A stretch of DNA of 64,000 nt from Ciceribacter sichuanensis (GTDB taxonomy: Bacteria; Pseudomonadota; Alphaproteobacteria; Rhizobiales; Rhizobiaceae), in the NCBI RefSeq assembly GCF_024055605.1, contig NZ_JAMXLX010000004.1, forward strand, positions 186,001-250,000, given 5' to 3'. Position 1 is the stretch's first letter, and each line of letters starts with the position of its first letter. This document shows positions 53,509 through 61,868 of the stretch, piece by piece. The notes below the pieces were generated by a model. It saw only the letters and a list, made by a program, of their open reading frames with translations. It ran no database searches and was not told the origin of the DNA. The translations under genes and the position numbers were made by a program.

Positions 53509-53982
53509 TCAGGCGACGACGGGGGCGGCAACCGCTCCCAGCGCGCGCTGAACATCCTTCGGGTCAAGCTTCACCTGCAGCCCGCGCTGGCCGCCGTTGA
53601 TGAAGACATGCGGCTCATCGAGCGCGGCGATCTCGATTGCGGTCGGCACCTTCTTCTTCTGGCCGAAGGGGCTGATGCCGCCGACGACATAGCCGGTGAG
53701 TTTCTCCGCCATGGCGGGCTTCATCATCGCCGCCGACTTGCCGCCAAGGGCAGAGGCAAGCTTCTTCATGCTGACCTCCCTGTCGGAGGGAACGACGACG
53801 CAGACCGGCTTGCCATCGAGTTCGGCCATCAGCGTCTTCAACACGCGACGAGGCTCTTCGCCAATCGCTTCCGCTGCCTGCATCCCGATCCGCTCGGCAT
53901 CCGGGTCGTATTGATAGGTGTGAACGGTGAAGGCGATGCCTTCCTTGGCGAGCGCCTGCGTGGCGCGAGTGGTCTTCGACAT
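53509..53982 (-). CDS. ybaK: YbaK/EbsC-type aminoacyl-tRNA deacylase
   Basis: This is a 157-aa trans-editing protein of the ProX/YbaK family. It contains the conserved Lys in KTLMAELDGKP and the GGISPFGQKKKVPTAIE and GGQRGLQVKLDP segments. The E. coli protein clears Cys-tRNA-Pro. The start MSKTTRATQALAKEGIAF at 53982 gives the normal length. It follows the ArsC-like gene by 8 bp and is probably cotranscribed. Confidence 0.93.
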   Translation of the reverse strand: MSKTTRATQALAKEGIAFTVHTYQYDPDAERIGMQAAEAIGEEPRRVLKTLMAELDGKPVCVVVPSDREVSMKKLASALGGKSAAMMKPAMAEKLTGYVVGGISPFGQKKKVPTAIEIAALDEPHVFINGGQRGLQVKLDPKDVQRALGAVAAPVVA

Positions 53983-53990
53983 GGCAGTTC

Positions 53991-54341
53991 TTACTCCGCA
54001 AGGAAGCGTTCGTAGGTTTCTGGCTTGAAGCCGATCAGCAGCCGGCCGTCCTTTTCCAGAACGGGTCGCTTGATCATCGATGGCTGCTCCAACATCAGTT
54101 CGATGGCTCGCGCCTCGTCCAGATTTTCCCGCGCCGCATCCGGCAGCTTGCGGAAGGTCGTGCCGGCCCGATTGAGAACGGTTTCCCACCCCGCTTCGCG
54201 GCACCAGCGCTCGAGATGCGGCCGGTCGATGCCGGAAGCCTTATAGTCGTGGAAGGCATATTCCACCCCGTGCTCGTCCAGAAAGACACGGGCCTTCTTC
54301 ATGGTGTCGCAATTCTTGATGCCGTAGATCGTGGTGGGCAT
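53991..54341 (-). CDS. ArsC/Spx family protein (YffB-like)
   Basis: This is a 116-aa thioredoxin-fold protein. The N-terminal IKNCDTMKKARVFLDEHGVEY has one Cys in the CxxM form found in YffB-like proteins, in place of the CxxS or CxTC of true arsenate reductases. LNRAGTTFRKL and MIKRPVLEKDGRLLIGF are conserved. It likely acts in thiol or glutathione redox rather than arsenate resistance, since no arsR or arsB is nearby. Confidence 0.9.
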   Translation of the reverse strand: MPTTIYGIKNCDTMKKARVFLDEHGVEYAFHDYKASGIDRPHLERWCREAGWETVLNRAGTTFRKLPDAARENLDEARAIELMLEQPSMIKRPVLEKDGRLLIGFKPETYERFLAE

Positions 54342-54449
54342 GGTTCGGCTTTATCCCTGACTCGTGATCGGTTGCAGATAGCATGGCGGAGGGTGAAGGA
54401 AAATGAGGCCGGCTCAAACCTTTCCATCGCTCATAGCTGTCATTCGCGG

Positions 54450-54472
54450 GCAATATATGCAATATACATATA
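54450..54472. promoter_or_regulatory. Candidate MarR operator (direct and inverted repeats)
   Basis: GCAATATA occurs twice (54450-54457 and 54459-54466), and TATATG/CATATA form an inverted pair (54454-54459/54467-54472). The block lies 10 bp before the MarR start and is A/T-rich in G/C-rich surroundings. Autoregulation is likely but not proven. Confidence 0.6.
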
Positions 54473-54482
54473 GAGGTGCCGC

Positions 54483-55004
54483 GTGATCGACGAGAAAGAG
54501 AAATTCAGGTTTGAAAACATCTTCGGAGCGATGAGTCTTGCTCTCGTCGACAAGATGGAGCGGGCTTTTTCTACCGAGACGGGGCTTGGTCCCAGCGCGG
54601 TTGCCGCGATCATCCAGATAGGTCTTGGCTCCGGGCATACGGTCGAGGCGCTCCGCCGGATCATCGGCCTTTCCCATTCCGCCACGGTCAGGCTGATTGA
54701 CCAGCTGGAAGGCGACGATCTGGTTCGTCGGGGAGAGCCGATGGAGGGTGACCGTCGCGCCAAGACGTTGACCCTAACGGAGAAGGGCCGGTCACTCTAT
54801 GAGCGGAGCGTTCAGGCGCGCCGAAGCGTGACGGACCGCGCCTTTGCAGCGTTGAGCGAGGAGGAAATTCATCTGCTCGGCCATCTGGCCGAAAAGGTGC
54901 TGCCCGCCCTCGTCGATCTAGGTGACGACCAGAACGTCGTCTGCCGCGTCTGCGATGAAAACGTCTGCGTGCGCGATCGCTGTCCGATCAGTTTCATGAG
55001 TTGA
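54483..55004 (+). CDS. MarR family regulator with C-terminal Cys4 motif
   Basis: This is a 173-aa protein starting at GTG 54483. Residues about 25-140 are a MarR winged helix (VEALRRIIGLSHSATVRLIDQLEGDDLVRRGEPMEGDRRAKTLTLTEKG). The tail carries Cys154, Cys157, Cys162 and Cys167 (C-x2-C-x4-C-x4-C), a pattern that could bind zinc or an Fe-S cluster, or act as a redox switch. Such a tail is not general in MarR proteins. No target gene other than itself is evident. Confidence 0.85.
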   Translation: MIDEKEKFRFENIFGAMSLALVDKMERAFSTETGLGPSAVAAIIQIGLGSGHTVEALRRIIGLSHSATVRLIDQLEGDDLVRRGEPMEGDRRAKTLTLTEKGRSLYERSVQARRSVTDRAFAALSEEEIHLLGHLAEKVLPALVDLGDDQNVVCRVCDENVCVRDRCPISFMS

Positions 55005-55060
55005 TTCGTCGCATTCTCTGTTCTTCCACACGAATACCGGCTCAGGACGGGTGCCGGGAA

Positions 55061-56014
55061 TCAGGCGAGTGCCGCGAGAGCTTCCCGGGGACCGGCCAGC
55101 GTCACGCGGTTCCGGCCGCCTTCCTTGGCGGCATAGAGCGCGTGATCGGAGCGGCGGATCATGTTATCAAGCGTCTCGTCCGCGTCGTTGGAACATATGA
55201 CGCCGGCGCTGACTGTCAGGTGCAGACGGAGGCCATTGGGCTGGCCGAACTCCAGAACCTGAATGCTGCGCCGGACCATTTCCGCAATCGCCCCCGAGCG
55301 GACGAGGCCTGTTTCCGGCATGAACAGGATGAATTCCTCCCCGCCCCAGCGCGCCAGCAGATCGTCGGCCTGAGTCACCGATTTCAGAACATCGGCGAAC
55401 TCGCAGATCACCGTGTCGCCGACATCGTGTCCATACTGGTCGTTGATCGCCTTGAAGTGATCGACATCGAACAGCACGATGGAAACGGGCGCGTGAATGT
55501 CCCGGCAACGAGCAATTTCCGGTGCAGCCAGATTGGTGAAGGCGCGGCGATTGTTGAGGCCGGACAGCGGGTCTGTGTTTGCCAGTCGTTCCAGCTCGTG
55601 CTGGTATCCATGCCGCTCGGTGAGATCCCGCAGAACGGCGACGAAGATCATGCCGTTTTCGGCGCGCATGCGCAGGATCGTCGCGCCGAGATTGACCTCC
55701 GTCCCGTCCGCCCGGTAGCCGACAATGAAGGAGCTGCGGCTTCCCATGTAACGCGCATCGGTCGGCCCGCTTGCGAAGTCCAAGAGGTGATGGTGATGAT
55801 TTTTCCGGTAGCGCGGAGGGAGAATGACTTCCAGCGGCCGGCCGATGAGCCTTTCGGGCGCGTGCAGGAAAAGGCCTTCTATCGATGGGTTGCAGTATCG
55901 GATGATCCCCTGCTCGTCGAGCGCAATGATCCCGTCTTCCATTTCCGTCACGATCTTGCGGAAAATATAGTCGCTTACGGAAAGCGGGGGCGTGCCGATG
56001 GATGCGATAGTCAC
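55061..56014 (-). CDS. PAS-GGDEF diguanylate cyclase
   Basis: This is a 317-aa protein. Residues about 15-135 are a PAS sensor (IVTEMEDGIIALDEQGIIRYCNPSIEGLF, then GSRSSFIVGYRADGTEVNLG). Residues about 140-310 are a GGDEF domain with the active motif GGEEF at 224-228, and the metal Asp in VLFDVDHFKAINDQYGHDVGD. The I-site RxxD normally five residues before GGEEF is not present (the sequence reads QADDLLARW). It should make c-di-GMP without that product inhibition. It has no membrane helix. Confidence 0.93.
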   Translation of the reverse strand: MTIASIGTPPLSVSDYIFRKIVTEMEDGIIALDEQGIIRYCNPSIEGLFLHAPERLIGRPLEVILPPRYRKNHHHHLLDFASGPTDARYMGSRSSFIVGYRADGTEVNLGATILRMRAENGMIFVAVLRDLTERHGYQHELERLANTDPLSGLNNRRAFTNLAAPEIARCRDIHAPVSIVLFDVDHFKAINDQYGHDVGDTVICEFADVLKSVTQADDLLARWGGEEFILFMPETGLVRSGAIAEMVRRSIQVLEFGQPNGLRLHLTVSAGVICSNDADETLDNMIRRSDHALYAAKEGGRNRVTLAGPREALAALA

Positions 56015-56176
56015 CGTGACTGGTCCTTGCCTGTGTCGTCAGCATCAACCCGGTTGCCGTGGCCGGAACGCAACCGGATTCCTTAAGTCTATACTTCCAC
56101 AAGGTCCTAAGGCAGCATCAACACGCATAGATTTGTGTGACCGAACGCCGCTCCCGGAACCTTTTATAACCACAAT

Positions 56177-56220
56177 AAGCATTGCGGCCGGAAACAGGGT
56201 TCCCGGCCGCAATGCTTTTT
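56177..56220. terminator. Strong hairpin after guaA
   Basis: AAGCATTGCGGCCGG and CCGGCCGCAATGCTT form a 15-bp perfect stem with an 11-nt loop. The best T-tract is on the plus strand; the minus strand, in the guaA direction, has only CTTATT. It still is the likely guaA terminator and also shields the gene from the opposite side. Confidence 0.8.
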
Positions 56221-56241
56221 AACAATGATGATCGGTTGGGA

Positions 56242-57804
56242 TCACTCCCACTCGATGGTGCCCGGGGGCTTCGAGGTTACGTCGTAGACGACGCGGTTGA
56301 TGCCGCGCACTTCGTTGATGATGCGGGTCGCGGCGCGGCCGAGGAATTCCATGTCATAGTGATAGAAATCCGCGGTCATGCCATCGACGGAGGTCACGGC
56401 GCGCAGCGCGCAGACGAATTCGTAGGTACGACCGTCACCCATGACACCGACGGTCTGGACCGGCAGCAGCACTGCGAAAGCCTGCCAGATCGCGTCGTAG
56501 AGGCCTGCCTTGCGGATCTCGTCGAGATAGATGGCATCGGCTTCGCGCAGGATGTCGAGTTTTTCACGGGTAACGCCGCCGGGGCAGCGGATGGCGAGGC
56601 CCGGCCCCGGGAAGGGGTGACGGCCGATGAAGCTGTCCGGCAGGCCGAGTTCGCGGCCGAGCACACGGACCTCGTCCTTGAACAGTTCGCGCAGCGGTTC
56701 GACGAGCTTCATGTTCATGCGGTCGGGCAGACCGCCGACATTGTGGTGTGACTTGATGGTGACCGAGGGGCCGCCGGTGAAGGAGACGCTCTCGATCACG
56801 TCGGGATAGAGCGTGCCCTGGCCGAGGAATTCCGCGCCGCCAAGCTTCTTGGCCTCTTCCTCGAAAGTTTCGATGAACAGGCGGCCGATGATCTTGCGCT
56901 TGGTTTCCGGGTCGCTGACACCTTCCAGTTCGCCGACAAAGCGGTCGACGGCGTCGACGTGGATGAGGTGCAGGTTGTAGTGTTCCTTGAACATGGCGAC
57001 GACGTTGGCCGCCTCGTCCTTGCGCATCAGGCCGTGGTCGACGAGGATGCAGGTGAGATTGTCGCCGACGGCCTCGTGGATCAGCAGCGCGGCAACGGAA
57101 GAGTCAACGCCGCCGGAAAGCGCGCAGATGACCTTCTTGTCGCCGACCTGATCGCGGATCTGCTGGACGGCCTTGGCGCGGTAGGCGGACATCGTCCAGT
57201 CGCCCTTGATGCCGGCGATGTTGTGCACGAAATTGCCGATCAGCTTGGCGCCATCCGGCGTGTGCACCACTTCCGGATGGAACTGCACGGCGTAATACTT
57301 GCGCTTCTCATCGGCGATGAAGGCGAAGGGTGCGTTGGAAGAAGTGGCGACCACCTCGAAGCCCGGCGGGATCGCGGTGACACGGTCGCCGTGGGACATC
57401 CATACCTGATGGCGCGAACCGGAGGACCAGAGCCCCTCGAACAGCGCGCATTCCTTGTCGATCTCAAGGAAGGCGCGGCCGAATTCGCGGTGATGGCCAC
57501 CCTCGACCTTGCCGCCGAGCTGCATGCACATCGTCTGCTGGCCGTAGCAGATGCCGAAGATCGGCAGGCCGCTGTCGAAGATCACCTGCGGCGCGCGCGG
57601 GCTTCCCTCGTCGAGGGTCGATGCCGGGCTGCCGGACAGGATCACTGCCTTGGGCTTCAGCCGGGCGAAGCCTTCCTCGGCGGACTGGAAGGGAACGATC
57701 TCGCAATAGACGCCCGCTTCGCGGACGCGCCGGGCGATGAGCTGTGTCACCTGGCTGCCGAAATCGATGATGAGAACGCTGTCGGGATGTGCTGTCTGGG
57801 TCAT
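56242..57804 (-). CDS. guaA: GMP synthase (glutamine-hydrolysing)
   Basis: This is a 520-aa enzyme converting XMP to GMP. The glutaminase part has Cys in [17 protein letters not shown] and His-x-Glu in [13 protein letters not shown]. The ATP-pyrophosphatase part has the P-loop [15 protein letters not shown]. The C-terminal dimerisation domain has [17 protein letters not shown] and ends [18 protein letters not shown]. Length and order are normal. Confidence 0.98.
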   Translation of the reverse strand: MTQTAHPDSVLIIDFGSQVTQLIARRVREAGVYCEIVPFQSAEEGFARLKPKAVILSGSPASTLDEGSPRAPQVIFDSGLPIFGICYGQQTMCMQLGGKVEGGHHREFGRAFLEIDKECALFEGLWSSGSRHQVWMSHGDRVTAIPPGFEVVATSSNAPFAFIADEKRKYYAVQFHPEVVHTPDGAKLIGNFVHNIAGIKGDWTMSAYRAKAVQQIRDQVGDKKVICALSGGVDSSVAALLIHEAVGDNLTCILVDHGLMRKDEAANVVAMFKEHYNLHLIHVDAVDRFVGELEGVSDPETKRKIIGRLFIETFEEEAKKLGGAEFLGQGTLYPDVIESVSFTGGPSVTIKSHHNVGGLPDRMNMKLVEPLRELFKDEVRVLGRELGLPDSFIGRHPFPGPGLAIRCPGGVTREKLDILREADAIYLDEIRKAGLYDAIWQAFAVLLPVQTVGVMGDGRTYEFVCALRAVTSVDGMTADFYHYDMEFLGRAATRIINEVRGINRVVYDVTSKPPGTIEWE

Positions 57805-57934
57805 GGCGAGCCTTTAAAGAAAAGCGGCGGTTCTTTCAATCGAAGAATTGTGCCGATTGTCCGTAATTCGGGCGTGTCAGAGCGTTTCCGGCGATAACAA
57901 AATCGCCTCCAATGCTCTATCTCGTAATTTTTTC

Positions 57935-57978
57935 GCAATTCCGGACGCAAAACCGGTTCCCACTTTTACTGGAATTGC
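57935..57978. repeat. Dispersed-type palindrome upstream of guaA
   Basis: GCAATTCC and GGAATTGC are perfect arms, and the interior reads CGGACGCAAAACCGGTTCCC. I recognise this pattern as a common intergenic palindrome of rhizobial genomes. It lies in the 195-bp gap between guaA and the nucleosidase-like gene. Confidence 0.6.
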
Positions 57979-57999
57979 TTTAGCGCTCTTTTCCGTGGT

Positions 58000-58638
58000 T
58001 CAGAACCAGAAGACGCCATCTTCCAGTGCGTCGAACAGCCCGTCGACAGCCAGCGACAGCTTCCTGTCGACCACATGCAGGTATTGTTTCCAGTCGTCGA
58101 CATGGGCGAGGTCCTCGCGGCCGTCGGAAATGCCCCTGAGCCCGATCAGGGGCAGGTTGAAGGCATGACAGGCGCGAAGCACGGCAAAGGTTTCCATGTC
58201 GACCATATCGGCCGAGATCGACTGGTAGGCCGGACCGGAGACGATGTTCGCGCCGGTGGAAAGGCTTGCCGCCGGAATGCCGGGAATGCGCAGCGGCAGT
58301 TCGACAGCCGCCGGAAGGTCGAGAAAGGGTGTGCGACCCTTCTCGAAACCGAGCGGCGAAGCATCCATGTCCCGGTAGGCGACCGACGAGACCTGATAGA
58401 CCTCGGTCTGTTCCAGCCTGTTTGACCCGGCGGAGCCGAGCGAAACGATGAGATCTGGGCGTTCGTCCTCTTCCTCCAGCTTTGCCAGCGTCCGCGTCAG
58501 CACGATCGCCGCTTCCACCGGGCCCACGCCGGTCATCAGCGGATCGATGCGCGAACGCAGGAAAGGCCCGTATTCCGCATCCACCGCCATGACGAAGAGG
58601 ACGGACTTGCCTGAAACCGACTTGAGTTCGAATGTCAT
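58000..58638 (-). CDS. MTA/SAH nucleosidase-like phosphorylase-superfamily protein
   Basis: This is a 212-aa protein. It starts MTFELKSVSGKSVLFVMAVDAEYGPFLRSRI. GVGPVEAAIVLTRTL and SADMVDMETFAVLRACHAFNLPLIGLRGISDGREDL have the substrate-binding Met-Glu and Asp residues of the PNP/MTAN family. It is slightly shorter than E. coli Pfs. It may cleave methylthioadenosine or S-adenosylhomocysteine. It overlaps the thioesterase gene by 4 bp. Confidence 0.88.
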   Translation of the reverse strand: MTFELKSVSGKSVLFVMAVDAEYGPFLRSRIDPLMTGVGPVEAAIVLTRTLAKLEEEDERPDLIVSLGSAGSNRLEQTEVYQVSSVAYRDMDASPLGFEKGRTPFLDLPAAVELPLRIPGIPAASLSTGANIVSGPAYQSISADMVDMETFAVLRACHAFNLPLIGLRGISDGREDLAHVDDWKQYLHVVDRKLSLAVDGLFDALEDGVFWF

Positions 58639-59084
58639 CCGGAAATACCTTCTCGACCCCGAACGACCATCATCGTGCTGGTCATCGAGGCTATCAGCTT
58701 GGCGGGACCGTCGCTGAGCGCGTAGCCGCGCCCGTCCGCGACGATGATGGTCGAGCCGGGCTTGGTGATCTCACCGCGGAACAGGAAGCGCTCGCCGCGT
58801 CCCGGTGACATCAGGTTCACCTTGAATTCGATCGTCAGCATGGCGGCCTCGGCGTCGATCACCGTATAGGCCGCATAATTGCAGGCGGTATCGAGCGCCG
58901 CCGAGATCACGCCTGCATGCAGGATGCCGTGCTGCTGCGTCAGCTTCTCGTCGAAGGGCAGTTCTATCTCGACCACGCCCTGGTTGATGCGGGTGAGTTC
59001 CGCACCGAGCGTGCGCATGGCGCCCTGGCGGCCAAAGCTCTGCCGGATCCGCTCGCTCACCCCGTCGCTGTTGATTTCACTCAT
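58635..59084 (-). CDS. PaaI family hot-dog thioesterase
   Basis: This is a 149-aa acyl-CoA thioesterase-like protein. HGILHAGVISAALDTACNYAAYTVIDAEAAMLTIEFKVNLMSPGRGERFLFRGEI is the hot-dog core with HGGxxxxxxD-like catalytic context (here HAGVISAALD). It overlaps the nucleosidase gene, so both are made from one mRNA. The acyl substrate is unknown. Confidence 0.9.
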   Translation of the reverse strand: MSEINSDGVSERIRQSFGRQGAMRTLGAELTRINQGVVEIELPFDEKLTQQHGILHAGVISAALDTACNYAAYTVIDAEAAMLTIEFKVNLMSPGRGERFLFRGEITKPGSTIIVADGRGYALSDGPAKLIASMTSTMMVVRGREGISG

Positions 59085-59164
59085 AAGTCAGGCCCCTCTC
59101 GCAGGTGCGAAATTGGCACGCCCCATGCGCTTCGGCAAGCGGCAGAAGAGGGCGAAATCCAAAA

Positions 59165-59617
59165 TCAGTTCATCAAGAAGATCGATGCGTTGAGCAGCGT
59201 CGCAAAGGCGACCCATAACGCGTAAGGGGCAAACAGGAGGCTCGCCGGACGGTCGATCGGTTCTGCCTGCTGCATGAAGCCGAGAATGGCAAGAAGCATG
59301 ACGACGATGACGATCAGCGCCAGCCCCGGAGCTTGCAGACCGAAGAAGGTGGGCGACCAGACCAGATTGAGGATCATCTGCGCAAACCAGATCTGCATGG
59401 CGGCGGACGCCGGCGCCTTTTCCCATATGCGTGCGCCGGCAATGGCAATCAGCACGTAAAGCACGGTCCAGACCGGCGCGAAAATCCATGATGGTGGATT
59501 GAAGAACGGTTTTGCCAGCGACTGGTACCACTCTCCCGGCATGTTGGAGAGGCCGGAAAGCACGCCGAAGCCGACGACGACAACGATGAAGACCAGATGG
59601 ATGATGAGCCTGCGCAT
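59165..59617 (-). CDS. tspO: TspO/MBR family membrane protein
   Basis: This is a 150-aa protein with five predicted helices. MPGEWYQSLAKPFFNPPSWIFAPVWTVLYVLIAIAGARIWEKA is characteristic of TspO, with the Trp-rich porphyrin/cholesterol-binding site. In Rhodobacter and Sinorhizobium TspO modulates tetrapyrrole levels and stress responses. The gene stands alone between the thioesterase and the DUF1513 gene. Confidence 0.95.
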   Translation of the reverse strand: MRRLIIHLVFIVVVVGFGVLSGLSNMPGEWYQSLAKPFFNPPSWIFAPVWTVLYVLIAIAGARIWEKAPASAAMQIWFAQMILNLVWSPTFFGLQAPGLALIVIVVMLLAILGFMQQAEPIDRPASLLFAPYALWVAFATLLNASIFLMN

Positions 59618-59677
59618 GGAAGGAAGATAGCGCGCTGGCGCCGTCCGCCAAGATGCGGACCGACAAACATGAAGTGA

Positions 59678-60766
59678 TTAGCCGGCGGCGATGCGGACGA
59701 TATGCTGGTCCCAGGCGACCGGGCTGCGGGTTTTCTCGAAACTGCCGTCATAGGAAGAAACGGCAAAGCCCTCCTTGCCGGCGGCGATGCCTGCTGCGTC
59801 GGCAACTCTCGCCTGCGAGATCACCTTGCCGGTCTTCGCATCGAGCGTCACCGTGAAGCCACCTTGGGGCGACGCCAACCCGACCAGCCCCTTGCCGCGG
59901 TTGACGGCGATGGCCCCGACATAATTTCCAAGCCCCGTCGTCGTCTCTTCGGGAAGATCGATGAAGGTGACATCTTCTCCCCGGGCAAAATGGCCGACGA
60001 GCGGCGGCAGGTCGTTGCGCGGGCCTTCATATTGGCAGGCGAACCAGACGCGCCCGTCGGCAGAGATGTCGAGATGGCGGGTGGAGAGCTGACGCAGCTT
60101 GTCCGGCATCGCATGCTTCTCGATGAGTTCGCCGGTTTTTGCGTCGGCGATGACCAGCGACGGCTCCATGTGATCGAGATTGAGCTTGGTGCGGCCGAAA
60201 TCGGGATGGGTCTCGATGCCGCCATTGGCGATAAGGAGAAACCGGCCGTCATCGCTGACCGTCATGTCATGGGTGCCGACGCCATGTGCGGGAAATTCTC
60301 CAACGCGGCGGAAACCGTCACGGGCATCATAGACGCCGATCATGCCGCGATTGGCGTCGAAATCGTTCTCGCTGGCGTAAAGCAGGCGGCCATCCGGCGA
60401 AAAGCTGCCATGCCCGAAGAAATGGCGGTTCTCCGGCGCGGAGATGATGACGGGTTCCGTACGCTTCAGGCTGTCGAAGATAACGGCAAAGGTGCCGGGG
60501 CGGCGGGCAAAGGCGACGGTCAGCCCCGTTGCGGCACTATGGCCGAGGCCGTGGATGCGGTCCGGCAGCCGTATTTCGTCGATGAAGGTTCCGTCCTCGC
60601 TGACGAGACCGATACCGTAATGGCCGTCCGGAGCGCGAAAGCCGGAGGCGAAAACGGCGTCCGTCCGCTCCAGCGCAAAGGCCGCGCGCGGCGTCAGCGA
60701 TTGCAGGAAGGCAAGGCCGGCGGCCTTGACGAAGAGACGCCGATCGATCAGCGCGCGCCGGGCCAT
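59678..60766 (-). CDS. DUF1513 beta-propeller protein, Tat signal
   Basis: This is a 362-aa periplasmic protein. Residues 1-31 are a twin-arginine signal (DRRLFVKAAGLAFLQSLTPRAAFA). The rest is a predicted seven-bladed beta-propeller (SGFRAPDGHYGIGLVSEDG, HFFGHGSFSPDGRLLYASEND, VGTHDMTVSDDGRFLLIANGG, TRHLDISADGRVWFA). It is the last gene of the imelysin/cytochrome operon, starting 1 bp after the preceding stop. DUF1513 proteins accompany imelysins in iron-regulated clusters. Confidence 0.92.
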   Translation of the reverse strand: MARRALIDRRLFVKAAGLAFLQSLTPRAAFALERTDAVFASGFRAPDGHYGIGLVSEDGTFIDEIRLPDRIHGLGHSAATGLTVAFARRPGTFAVIFDSLKRTEPVIISAPENRHFFGHGSFSPDGRLLYASENDFDANRGMIGVYDARDGFRRVGEFPAHGVGTHDMTVSDDGRFLLIANGGIETHPDFGRTKLNLDHMEPSLVIADAKTGELIEKHAMPDKLRQLSTRHLDISADGRVWFACQYEGPRNDLPPLVGHFARGEDVTFIDLPEETTTGLGNYVGAIAVNRGKGLVGLASPQGGFTVTLDAKTGKVISQARVADAAGIAAGKEGFAVSSYDGSFEKTRSPVAWDQHIVRIAAG

Positions 60767-60767
60767 G

Positions 60768-61868
60768 TCAATCCCCGTCGGAGAAGGAGAAGCCCGCGCC
60801 GAGCCCCACGGCGCCGCCATAATCGTTGTTGAGGCGGAGGATCAGGTCCTTGCCGTTCAGGAGCAGGAAGTCGAGCTTTGCTCGCTGGGCAGGATCGGTG
60901 ACCGCAACCTCGACGTCCGGATTGATGTCCATCGCTACGCGTTCCAGCGATTTGGCGACGAAATTGATCGACGAAACGGTGGAGCGGACGTCCTCGTTCA
61001 GCAACTCGACCATGTCGGAACTGTCGAGCAGCGTGCGGATGCCATCGATGTTGTCGGCGACCGATTTGAAGGTGTTCTGCGAACGCCAGTAGATCGCCTG
61101 TTTCGGGAAGGTGTTGTTGGCCTCGCCCTTGTAGAAGGTCTCGAGACGCTGGTCGCGCACGGCCTCGGCGCCATGCACCAGAATGCCGAGCAGGGCGGTG
61201 ATCGCTTCCCGACCATCGCGGAAGACCGGATTGTCAGGTCCCGGATGCTTCCAAGCGTCCTGAATGCCGTCCGGCTTGTCCCAGATATCGACCAGTTCGC
61301 CACCGAGCCGTTCGAGATTGCCGGCAATCGCGGTGCCGTAACGGCAACGGAAGCCGTCCTTTTCGGTCGCAAGAACCTCCGAGCCGGTGCCGTAGAGCAC
61401 GAATTCCAGCGCGCCCAGACCCTGCATAGCGACGCTCTTGTCCTTCAGCGTGTCGACGCTCGTTGCCGTTTCGTCAGGCTTGGCGAGAACCGCCTGCACC
61501 TGCTTCAGGCCGGTGCTCTTGCGGTCGGGATAAAACAGGATGCGCTCGAAGCGGTTATCCTCGATCACCGGGCCAATGCGAACGATTTCGATATGGGACC
61601 ATGCGGTAACGGTTTCGCCAAAGGCAGTCTTTGCGGCATCGAGGTTCTGCTGCGAGGGTGCGGAGCAGAGCGTCTGCATGGCGGCGCCCATTGCATCTGC
61701 ATGGTCGCGGAAATTGCGGTAGCCGGGGCGAATGAAGCCGTCGACTGCCTTCTCCAGCACGGTGGAAATGGCTTCCTCATGAAGTCTCGGCGCGGCGAGC
61801 GTAGCATCCTGCGCCGCGGCGGGTGTGGCAAGCATTGCGGCGAGGAGGAGAAGGGCATTCCGCTTCAT
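60768..61868 (-). CDS. Imelysin-like periplasmic protein, altered GxHxxE motif
   Basis: This is a 366-aa protein with a signal peptide (MKRNALLLLAAMLATPAAAQ). It belongs to the imelysin (peptidase M75) family: a helical protein with an FYPDRKSTGLKQVQ segment. The usual GxHxxE metal motif appears as G150-L-G152-A-L-E155, so the His is replaced by Gly. It overlaps the di-heme cytochrome gene by ATGA. It may be an iron- or heme-handling partner rather than a peptidase. Confidence 0.92.
   Translation of the reverse strand: MKRNALLLLAAMLATPAAAQDATLAAPRLHEEAISTVLEKAVDGFIRPGYRNFRDHADAMGAAMQTLCSAPSQQNLDAAKTAFGETVTAWSHIEIVRIGPVIEDNRFERILFYPDRKSTGLKQVQAVLAKPDETATSVDTLKDKSVAMQGLGALEFVLYGTGSEVLATEKDGFRCRYGTAIAGNLERLGGELVDIWDKPDGIQDAWKHPGPDNPVFRDGREAITALLGILVHGAEAVRDQRLETFYKGEANNTFPKQAIYWRSQNTFKSVADNIDGIRTLLDSSDMVELLNEDVRSTVSSINFVAKSLERVAMDINPDVEVAVTDPAQRAKLDFLLLNGKDLILRLNNDYGGAVGLGAGFSFSDGD

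Noticed and set aside
53991..54341. True arsenate reductase
   Set aside because: The active-site pattern is CDTM as in YffB-like proteins, and no ars genes are adjacent.
57805..57999. Purine riboswitch upstream of guaA
   Set aside because: I could not find the conserved three-way junction or loop sequences; the only structure seen is a dispersed palindrome.
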